NCBI GenBank assembly: GCA_030248195.1
Contig: JASAND010011269.1
Location: 1-64,000 of the forward strand
Origin: Trissonchulus latispiculum
Lineage: Eukaryota; Nematoda; Enoplea; Enoplida; Ironidae
Direction of reading: 5' to 3'
DNA: 64,000 nucleotides
Below the pieces are notes generated by a model that saw only the letters and a program-made list of their open reading frames with translations, did not search any database and was not told the origin of the DNA. A program made the translations under genes and the position numbers. Of this stretch, positions 54,986-64,000 are shown one piece after another (the first letter of the stretch is position 1; every line of letters begins with the position of its first letter).

Positions 54986-55598
54986 CGGCTTCTGTAAATT
55001 TTATCGTGAGGAACTGACTTAATGACTCTGTTTACACTTGATTAGTTTTCAGGTGGCACCCAACTGGGCAGTTGAACACTAACTGCAGAACAAAAAGGAG
55101 AAAGATCACTTCGTAATGACCTTTGCATTTCTCCCCCATAAATTTTACATCTTTAATATCAGGAGATAAGTTGTTTTTAGTTGAATTCAAATTAAATTTT
55201 CATTTAAAAAATGTAAAAGCAAACCTAAAATTAGTTTTTCATGGCACATTATTTGATCAGTATAAGTGTGGAAATGGTGTACTTGTGGAAATAGTCAAGT
55301 ATTTATTAACTTTATCGTAGTGTTGGGTCCAACTGTTCTGAAATTAATAGTCGTTTCATTTGACTTTAAGTTTTGTCCGTTTAAATTTAAGTTCAATTCA
55401 CTTTTAATTTGCTGAACTCCTAATATTAAAGATGTAAAATGTATGGAGAGAGAAATGCAAAGGTCTTTAAGAAGTGGCCTCTCCTTTAGGTTCTGCAGCC
55501 AGTGTTTAACCTGCGCAGTTGGGTGCCACTTGAAGATTAATCAAGTGTAAAAAGAGTCATTAAGTCAGTTCTTCCCCACAAACTTTACAGAAGCCCAT
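54986..55598. mobile_element. Foldback element, arms about 170 bp
   Basis: GGCTTCTGTAAA at the left is mirrored by TTTACAGAAGCC at the right. The arms continue through the TAATGACTC, TTTACACTTGATTA, GGTGGCACCCAACTG and TTTGCATTTCTC words and their mirrors. The frame at 55123-55320 is in the loop and has no support as a gene. The target duplication is unclear. Confidence 0.6.
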
Positions 55599-57570
55599 TA
55601 GCTAATTTCAGAATCTAAGTACTTGAGCAGTATGCATAATATCGCAGAATAAATAATCATTCCCCGATCTAAGTGTTTGCGACCGTGGTATAGGAGCTTT
55701 CACAAACAAGAAAGGGATTGCTCTAGCAAAAGTTGCAGGTATACCTCCTGCAAAATGACTTATGCGGGGTAATGATTACCTTCTCCAAGATAATCCTTAC
55801 TATGAAATATATTGGCCTAAACGTCAACATGTAGCTTTACCGTTATTAGTACCAGAGGCAGTTGATATATACCTCTGGTTGTTAAATACAGTAAGGTTAT
55901 TAAAGACGAAACAATTCCCATAGAATGTGTCCGTATAACCATCAGTAAAAATTCTAAATGCACAAGAAAAATACTATACCAATATGGTTTCTGACAAAGC
56001 TTTCGCTTTAACTGTTACAAATATATCGTGACCCGAAATATGCTGCACGCTATGCAGTATATCCCAAAAGACCACAATATCGTGCGATTATTCACCACTG
56101 GAATTCGATTTCTAAAATCTCATAACTCCGGTTATTTCAAAATTTTACCTGTGCTTGGTGTGTTTTTTAAGAAAATGTGTGTTTTTTAAGAAAATCTGTG
56201 TTTTCCCCGAAATTCACTTTTCGCAGTATTAACACGTTTTAACGGTTTTTGCAGCGTTTATAACTATATTTAGCATTTTTCGTGTGTAACAGAAGAAACA
56301 GAAAACAAATATTACTAAATAAATATAAATTTCAATTAATTAATATAATTTCAAATAAATAAACGCTATTTCAATGCTCTGAACGTACGCTAAATATTCG
56401 CAGTTGTACGTTTTCGCCCTGTAATGGGGGGGGTCTGGGGGGCCTCCCAGACGTTGAGTTTATTGGAAATTGTGCAAATATGAAAACCATCAAAACCTTT
56501 ACTTTTCGACAGTATTCTTTATTCTTGTCATTTCCATAATTTGAAAACGTACCTTCATTGAATACATATACTTACGTATATATAGTCCCTAATTACAGCG
56601 TTGCTTAGAATAATGAAAGCTACGCGATACGTGCTCAACTAATGACCACACGAAAGCAAACAGAAGTAAAATATAGAAATATGGACGATATCTTTACGCC
56701 GAAGGCGCAAAATGTTTTGGAAAAACTTAAAATTATACTTAAAATGATTAAAAATTCGCTCCTTCAGGTGAAAATTTGAGTGTGCTTTTTTTTAAGTGTG
56801 TTTTTTAAAATTTTGTGTTTGAAGAAATATCTACACCTAGGTTGAAAGGGGGTGGGGGTGCATAGAGTTCTTAGTCTGTCAAGCAGGCCTTAGTCTGTCA
56901 TTCTTGTTGGTTTGTGAAGCTTACATTTTTTCCGAGCACAACTTCAAAGAAACTGTGCCGCTTTTTGTCTAATGACAGACTTGTGTGATACGCACCAAAT
57001 AGTTACCAAAATTTTGTGTTTTTTAAAAAACCTGCGAAAGCAATAAAAACGCAAAAAACAGTGCTTATAACTAATTTAAATTCGGCTTTCATCTAAAGTG
57101 TGACAAGTGTGCTGAGGCATTCGTCTGTGCACACCGCTTGTGTGCTGATGTAAGGTTTTGATAAATTGATAGAAAATTAATTTAACACTGAATATTGTAC
57201 AAGCGTTTTCTAGTATTAAGTGAATTCAATTCAATTAGTATTCCTTATTTGTTCTATTTCTATTTTTCTCAAAGAATAAGCATTGGTGTAGCGACACTCA
57301 TTGCAAGCAAGTAAAATTTGGGTGGCGAAACGTTGTATCCTACGAAGAAAACAACAATTATATTGTGATATCTCACTCTTCGCAGCGTGAGGATCCGCTT
57401 GTCATACACCATTTGAACATAGACTCCAGGCTAGACGAGGAATTCGTTAAATTCTCAGACGGAACTCGCTTAGTGAACATCGAAAGAACTGTTTTAAACG
57501 CCGATTCCAACGCTAACGAGTCCTTTGATGAAATTTCGTCTTCCTAAAAAAGGGTAATACATAAATATAC
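55599..57570. other. No gene recognised
   Basis: A plus-strand frame at 55763-55921 (PYYEIYWPKRQHVALP) ends near a GTAAGG donor and could be an exon, but there is no partner. The frame at 57365-57547 is also unsupported. A G run lies at 56427-56445. Otherwise AT-rich and featureless. Confidence 0.25.
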
Positions 57571-57576
57571 ATACAT

Positions 57577-57578
<2 letters not shown>

Positions 57579-57655
<77 letters not shown>

Positions 57656-57660
57656 TATAT
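57579..57660. repeat. (TA)n microsatellite with TG tail
   Basis: About 66 bases of TA dinucleotides followed by TGTGTGTG, about 40 bp from the left end of the foldback MITE at 57698. Confidence 0.95.
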
Positions 57661-57697
57661 ATATATAAAGGATATATAGATATAGATATAGCATTAG

Positions 57698-58363
57698 CAA
57701 GAGTACATAATAAAGAGTATGAAACTCTTACACTAGCATGTACAAATCATGCTAGGTATGCTCGGTTCATTAACTCGGGACCCCCCCCCCGTAACTTCCG
57801 GGGGGGGGGGGGTCCCACTTTGCACTAATTACACGCTTTCATATAAGCGTGTGTCTGCTCGCTGATTGGCCCACTAGCCTAAGGCTTACTGTAAGTAATT
57901 TATTAGTTATTTTAATTAATTAATTATAACTTTAATTAGTTTAGTACAATCAAAAAACTAATTCGACAACTTTGTAGCATTTTTTCTGCTCTTTCCAATG
58001 ATATAAAAATTGTTGCACAATACAAAAATTTGCAGGAATGTAGTGTGCAACAATTTTTATATCATTGGAAAGAGCAGAAAAAATGCTACAAAGTTGTCGA
58101 ATTAGTTTTTTGATTGTACTAAACTAATTAAAGTTATAATTAATTAAAATAACTAATAAATTACTTACAGTAAGCTTTAGGCTAGTGGGCCAATCAGCGA
58201 GCATACACACGCTTATATGAAAGCGTGTAATTAGTGCAAAGTGGGACCCCCCCCCCCCGGAAGTTACGGGGGGGGGGGGTCCCGAGTTAATGAACCGAGC
58301 ATACCTAGCATGATTTGTACATGCTAGTGTAAGAGTTTCATACTCTTATATTATGTACTCTTG
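57698..58363. mobile_element. Near-perfect foldback MITE, CAAGAGTACATAA ends, 7-bp TSD
   Basis: Arms 57698-58019 and 58044-58363 are almost identical in inverted orientation with a 24-base centre. GCATTAG is duplicated at 57691-57697 and 58364-58370. The ends CAAGAGTACATAA and TTATGTACTCTTG match the MITEs at 27557 and 30860. Each arm has a poly-C/poly-G block. The high arm identity suggests a young copy. Confidence 0.9.
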
Positions 58364-58370
58364 GCATTAG

Positions 58371-61300
58371 TACGGCTTGCGGCGCACTAAAAGGCATCCA
58401 AAAAGCATGAAATGGAAATACTATTGGCTCAGTTGCTACGTGCATTCTACATGCAGTCGTTCAGCTCAGGTATTCTGTTACTACGCTACTTGCCTTTGAT
58501 AATCCCATTTGCTGTAACAGCAAAGTTGTATACTGCGGAGGTATCGAATCTAAAATTTAGAATATGGTGTTCCTAAGGAGGAAGATTTGAAGAACTAGAA
58601 ACTGTAAAAGCTGTATGCTTGAGCTATTAGTACAGTTCACAAAGAACAAAGTCCACCATAAAAAAACTTTAGTTTATCTAAACAATTCCATTAAACCTTA
58701 TTAACACTTAGGAAATAAAATTTATAACTACTTAACTGAACTGAACTGAATCTTAATTTGGCGACAAGCATCACAAAAGTGAATGAAGAGTGAAAACAAG
58801 AGTGAATTCTTCAAAAAAAAGAAAGAAAAAAGCAGAAAAAGACTTGCCCACAAACCCATAATTGACAAAGACGAAGCGAACAGCGATTAACTTATTTTAA
58901 ATAACAATAACGATCACGACTATTGAAATCACCCAACCTCAGTCAACAAAATAAATCATTAGTACGCACAAAGAAAACATGATAGCAATAATTTCGTTTG
59001 CCCTAGACGCTCATTAAATCCAAGCACAGTTGGTTATTACTACGGGTTTCGGAAGTGAGTTCCATGGGTCGGTAACTCTACTAGCAAAATATTTTTTAAT
59101 ATCTGTAGATGATGTTAGCTCTCAAGTTTTAACAAGTGCCCTTAATTTTTCTGCTTTCCTACTACCAGGGAAGGCATAAAGCTGGCAATTCAATTTTGTA
59201 AATAAAGAGAATGTCAGCAACCAGCCTAATACAATCAAATGTATCCAGACACATATGAGCGTGCGACATGTTATATAGTTTTTAAAATTATTGCAAAACC
59301 TTTTTATACCTTCTCTAAACCTTCTAGCAAGCCAAGGTTCACGGTTTCAGAATCTTAATACTAAGTAGGAAAGAGTAAAACGTAAGAGCGTTGCCGACCA
59401 ACAATGCTGTTCTAACGATACATAAAATCAGACACAGAATTAAGGAGAATTAGTGACAGCGCAGATATAGCCTTATTAGCAATAAGCTTAACGTAGAGAC
59501 TCTTTGAATTGGTTTCATCCACACACCCATCAGAGCATTAAGCATTTTTAACATAAATTCTAATTAGCTTTTAGCATTAATTAAAAGTTCTTTATTAAAA
59601 TTAAAATTAAAATTAAAATTAAAAGTTCTTTATTTTCGTTTCACATGGACAATGTTGAGTGCAAATCATTAATTTTGGTCTTACCTATTTAGTCACTTAA
59701 TTCGTTTTTGAAGAACGTATTCTTAAAAATCTATTTAAGTCGTCGGCTGAATTTTTAACTATTTTCCAATTCGTCTGCACACATGGGGACTAAATAAATG
59801 AAAACACACGCGAAACAGTGTAATTTTGCGAAATAAATATAAATATAACTACAAAGAAACATAAATGTAGTAATAAAAATTAATATAATAGGTAAGATAG
59901 TAAATTAACTAACAGTTGGCCCTACCCAGGTAAGAAAACCCACAAACTGAAGAGAATCCTTAGCTATTGTGTAAACCTAGTTTTCAGCAGTTGTGACACA
60001 TTGACATCACGATTGTCCAAGCAGGCACCAGAAGGAACTGGCATTACAGGTGGTGCATATGTACCTTGGAACAACTAACAAACGTCTACAGTTGTCAAGC
60101 AAGCAGACCTGTGCGCCAGACTGCTGGTCGCAATCACCACGGACCAAACTGGGCAGAAGTTAAAGTACAGGCAAAAAAGACATCTAAGAAAAATCGGAAA
60201 TTAGAAAACAATGGAGATGAAAATGTTTACAGTCAATCAAGCATACATTGTTACATACAGCCTCGTAATAACAATGCACACAACATAAAGTACATTGTAA
60301 CAGTGTACACACAAAGTGCAACTGAAACTGAGGGAATACAATAAATTCCAAGTAAGTGAAAATTGTTCCCTGGATAGCGAATGTGGTGATGATACACAGT
60401 TGCAACACGTACTATCCCGATCAAATCTCGGATCACCTTGTATCCCTGTAGCGCTTGTTGTTCCAGTCGACGGTCTGCTTGTTGTTGTTTTTATGACAAA
60501 GTCTTTACTCTGGGTTGTTTGACAGTTACTACTTTGATTGGAATTGACATCTTCCAAGTTGAGATTGTGATAGTCGCCTGTAATGTGACAACAGCAAAGG
60601 GTAACTAGCTGAGTGAATCCAAATTAGTAGTATTATAGTATACTATCTATCTATCTATATAGTGGAATCTATACTATATAATCATAGTCCATATAATATA
60701 ATATAATATATTAGAATATAATACAATATAATTTAATATATAATATAATATGTAGTGGAGTATACTTTATGCAGTCAAGAATACCTGAACATTGGCAAAT
60801 TCTGTCGTTATCGGTTCCCACAGCTGAGCAACTAAAATGGGGAATACCCACCATCACTACAATATTATGCTTTTGTGTTTGCTTTTGGTTTTTTATGCTT
60901 TGTGTATATTTATGAAAGTTTAACTGTTACGATTTGATTCAGCTGAAGGAATTCGCAGTATATGCAGTTTGGTGAAACTTTATGGCGATATACTGCCAAT
61001 CGCGCCTAGGATTTGGCGATATTAAGGCGAAATAGTATATTTATAAGATTATATTTGGCGAAACCAATATTAAATGTAATTGCCATCCATATCTATCCAT
61101 GATTCCTTGCAGCATTTTTAACCAATACCTTTTTGCCAATTATACTAATATATTCTTGAATTTATTTTCTGACTGAACCGACTGACTGACTAAATTGTTA
61201 TAATTACAATTTTAGATTTTTTGTGTATCCACTTAAAGAATAATTGAGATCACTTTAAAAGATTGGATTTTCAGGTAGTCCAAAAACAGAGCAGTGTTTG

Positions 61301-61565
61301 AGCAGCGCCGATGCTGTTAAGCCAAACGCATATCTAGCCGTTTTCAGTTGAAAATTCTTTTCAATGGCATTGCTTTTAGTCTTGCAAACCTAAGGCGATA
61401 CTAAAGATTTTAGATTGTCCCTAAAATAACTCAAACTAGCTAAATTGCGCTTGTTTGTTTGTTATTTTGTTTTGCCTTTTCGTTTGTTTTAGATTTTATT
61501 TTTCTTTTGCACTCTCATACTCATAATTGCTAATAACCTTGTAAGTTAATATTGACTTGCACACA
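58371..61565. other. No gene recognised; AT-rich with short repeats
   Basis: Contains an AAAATT repeat at 59578-59620 and a TATAATATAATA-rich block at 60640-60760. Open frames near 60066-60557 on both strands overlap each other and lack splice or family support. Confidence 0.3.
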
Positions 61566-61643
61566 ATGAAGGTCGTCGAATATACAAATGAGGAACGCTC
61601 GTTCTTCTCTCTTTACGTTGGTTTAGTGTTCAGGCGTTTTACG
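61566..61643 (+). CDS. Possible first exon of an unknown gene
   Basis: ATG followed by 26 codons (MKVVEYTNEERSFFSLYV then GLVFRRFT) ending at a strong GTGAGT donor. No in-phase partner exon was identified; the sequence after an AG at 61701 opens a short frame only. It may be a real 5' exon or chance. Confidence 0.25.
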
Positions 61644-62130
61644 GTGAGTAATAGTTGTCTTTTCCTCTATATAATTCGCCTTTTTATATTGGTATTTCAA
61701 CAGTGTTCATTATGAGTAGGGACAGCACATCTGGCCGAGATGCAAATCCAGACTTTAAAAACCCAGACAGAAACTGCCGTTTACAGCACAACCCGTCTTA
61801 GCTCACCTCTTGGCCCTTGGCTTAAAGCCCTTATCTCTCGGAATTGCGCATTAGCAAATAGCAGTAAAGAAAGTACAAATAATCCCAAAATTTTCAGAGG
61901 TAATTTAAAGGATAATTTAACAAACATCAATTATATATATCCTAATAAATCCTAACAAATAAACGAACTACATGCTAACAAGATTCTCAGCTTTTAAATT
62001 TTTCAAGTTTTTGTTGTCGTTTCACTCAAAGAAATGAGTTCCTACGAATTCAACAAAACAAATCCGAAACCTAGCAAAACAAAAACGAACAACATAATCT
62101 AAACAAACGAACAAATATAAACAGTATAAC

Positions 62131-62826
62131 CAAGAGTCCATAATTCCCTTATATTATTGAAGAAGAGTAAGCCACTAGAGGGCTTCTCTTCCTGGCATTG
62201 CGTAACGGTGCTCCGACCACAATACGCGAATGTTCCCCCGTTTGGGGGGGGGGTCGACCAAATCGACAGCGCATACCCCCCTCCGTTTGGTGGGGGTGGG
62301 GGTAGCCAAAAAGAGGTCCCCGTTTGGTGGGGGGTAGCCAACAGCCAATCAGATTGCAGAAACCCCCCCCCCTCCGTTTGGTGGGGGGGGGGGTAGAGCA
62401 GAGGATTACGGTAGTTTTTGTTCTATTCGAAAATGGGTCCCCGTTTGCGGGGGGTCACAACAAGTGGTCCCCGTTTGGGGGGAGGGGTCACAAGAAGTGG
62501 TCCCCGTTTGGGGGGGGGGGTCGCCAACAGCCAATCAGAATGAGCCAAACGTAGCCTGCCGGAGCGACCCCCCCCCAAACGGGGACCTCTTTCAGCGACC
62601 CCCCCCCAAACGGGGACCACTTTTGACTACCCCCCCCACCAAACGGGGACCACGTTTGGCTACCCCCCCCACCAAACGGAGGGGGGGGGTATGCTTGTCG
62701 GCCCCCTCCAAACGGGGGAACATTCGCGTATTGTCGTCGGAGCACCGTTACGCAATGCCAAGAAGAGGAGCCCTCTAGTGGCTTACTCTTCTTCTATAAT
62801 ATATAGGAAATTATTATGGACTCTTG
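62131..62826. mobile_element. G-tract foldback MITE, CAAGAGTCCATAA ends, 7-bp TSD
   Basis: CAAGAGTCCATAATT and AATTATGGACTCTTG-like ends are mirrored, with flanks GTATAAC (62124-62130) and GTGTAAC (62827-62833), a 7-bp duplication with one mismatch. The arms (GTAAGCCACTAGAGGGC, then ACGGTGCTCCGACNACAATA) enclose about nine units of the type CCCCGTTTGGNGGGGG, forward on the left half and reverse on the right. All frames here are artefacts of the units. Confidence 0.82.
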
Positions 62827-62969
62827 GTGTAACAGTTCAAAAATTAAGGCAAGCTTTTAAAGTTAATATGTGAAGTTTTCCTGCTGACACCCGGGAGTCA
62901 GGACATGATGCCTCCGGGAGTAGGCCCCAGGCTCCAACGTTTCTGCTGAACACCCGATGGGACCCCACC

Positions 62970-63132
62970 AGACATGTGCAGTAGGGAAAGTTCAGGGTGG
63001 GGGGTGAGCCGGCAGCCGAAGGCCGCCGGAAAACCGGATTTTCCGGTTTTTTGCCCAAAAAAAGGAAAAATCCGGATTCTGGAGGGGTGAGTACCCCTCT
63101 GGGGGGGGGGGTGAGGTCCAGGTCCATGTATG
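62970..63132. mobile_element. hAT-type G-tract MITE, second copy
   Basis: Starts CAGACATGTGCAG and shares the GGCCGCCGGAAAACCGGATTTTCC core with the element at 54684-54883. The flanks GACCCCAC and GATCCCAT look like an 8-bp duplication with two transitions. It is 163 bp. Confidence 0.65.
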
Positions 63133-63256
63133 GATCCCATTTCTCAGGTCACGGCACATCCGATATGGCACCGCCAATTCTAACTGGCATTTACGCCCCC
63201 CATCGTTTCATGTTTTCCCCGGTCCAAGGCTCCCCCCAATACCCCAGCTACCTAAA

Positions 63257-63885
63257 CTAGTTTTCCACTACCGAGCTCCAATCCTCTGCCAACAGGTTCA
63301 AAACGGCGTCACCCCAATCACCTGTGACCAGTTCGTCCTCCTCCCGCGGTTTCTCCTCGTCCGACCCTTCCTCTGAGTCGGCACCAAAAAACTGGAAGAC
63401 GAAGACCAAATTACTATCCCCAAATCGGAAGACGTCAAGTTTAAGCAACTGACTCACGAGCATCAGTTCAAACTCAGCGAGTCGGTTGTTCAAAAGCATA
63501 TGTAACCTGTCATTGTGTGCAAATTGTTTATTTTCGCTTTATAAAATGAGTATGATTAGTATTATGATTATAAAATGAGTAATTTATAAAATGAGTAAAT
63601 ATTAAAGGATGTTTATTTCATGTATTGCGGTATGCCAATCCTTTCGTTAAATTGCACTTACTATGTCTGTCCGTACTTTCCATATTTGCACTGCCCCAAC
63701 TTGTTCCTGTATGGACATATTTTGTCGTTGCAGGTCGTAGCAAATTGCATGCACGGTTTCTTTGCCATCTTAAAAAGTTTGGCAAAAACATCGTCACGAA
63801 AGCTGATGTCATTAAAATTGTCATAATTCGAGAAGTCACAAGAAAGGCCGTGCATTTCACATGCTGTTGAACAATTAGTACCCAA
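63257..63885 (-). CDS. 3' end of an unrecognised gene (Cys-rich then acidic)
   Basis: Two exons join in phase 2: 63662-63885 and 63257-63536 (GTAAGT donor, TATAAAG acceptor), giving 167 codons and a stop. The first has eight cysteines in a compact pattern (NCSTACEMHGLSC ... PCMQFATTCNDKICPY ... LGQCKYG). The second has FAHNDRLHMLLNNRLAEFEL, an aromatic stretch (FRFGDSNLVFVFQFF) and an acidic tail (DSEEGSDEEKPREEDE) ending SSVVEN. An alternative acceptor 26 bases closer would create a stop at the junction. The 5' exons lie beyond the right edge. I do not recognise the family. Confidence 0.5.
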
Positions 63886-64000
63886 CTGTGCAATACCATA
63901 TACATAGCATTTATATATCAAGGCGACGCTGAAGTCGGTTGCTCGTTTACGTCGCTCTAAAAACGATACATATATACTATTTTCTGACTGAATTTTTAAG

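Noticed and set aside
1..64000. CRISPR arrays, bacterial operons or ribosome binding sites
   Set aside because: Spliced genes, SINE-like and LINE sequences show a eukaryotic nuclear genome; the regular repeats seen are microsatellites or transposon parts, not direct repeats with unique spacers.

Overview
The window is eukaryotic nuclear DNA from an invertebrate animal. The evidence is GT-AG spliceosomal introns, a split ribosomal protein eS7 gene, two DEG/ENaC channel genes, a FLYWCH/MULE transposase gene and a very dense load of small DNA transposons. I cannot name the species. A secreted protein with a duplicated cysteine domain loosely recalls nematode DUF19/CPG4-type proteins, but that is only a hint. 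Most long open reading frames here are chance readings through repeats; the real genes were found by joining short exons whose splice sites and phases agree.

Layout. 1-7.1 kb: ribosomal protein eS7 on the minus strand (three exons seen, the 3' exons lie off the left edge); its second intron is filled by at least three levels of nested transposons. 7.1-24.5 kb: almost pure transposon mosaic: G-tract MITEs, hAT-type elements with 8-bp target duplications, a 2.2-kb foldback, TA-flanked 1.1-kb elements, a LINE whose RNase H region is split by two of these, and two TTAA-flanked elements. 24.6-26.7 kb: a secreted cysteine-rich protein gene (+). 27.3-31.8 kb: an unrecognised two-pass membrane protein gene (-), convergent with the previous one, with 7-bp-TSD MITEs and a tRNA-like cloverleaf in its introns. 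32.0-36.6 kb: a complete MULE with 301-bp inverted repeats, a two-exon transposase gene, and a Helentron-like element inserted in its right repeat. 37.7-47.0 kb: a DEG/ENaC channel gene (+), six exons totalling 478 codons, with a 6.2-kb last intron holding two further Helentron-like elements, a hAT-type MITE and LINE debris. 48.6-50.5 kb: uncertain exons (-) and a decayed LINE (+). 51.7-54.6 kb: part of a second DEG/ENaC gene (-), whose intron holds a 1,040-bp LTR element with 106-bp LTRs and a gag-integrase reading frame. 54.7-63.2 kb: foldback and G-tract MITEs and little else. 63.26-63.9 kb: the 3' end of an unrecognised gene (-).

The most striking non-genic structure is a family of TA-flanked elements of 1.1-1.5 kb with short TAG...CTA inverted ends and a mirrored set of about seven copies of a GGGAAAAAACCCA motif. 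In one subfamily all copies of the motif have changed together. A second theme is a set of elements with hAT-type 8-bp duplications, several carrying a subterminal array of one short palindrome that differs from element to element.

All calls come from reading the sequence by eye. Exon joins rest on splice consensus, phase agreement and protein family resemblance; no search or alignment program was run.
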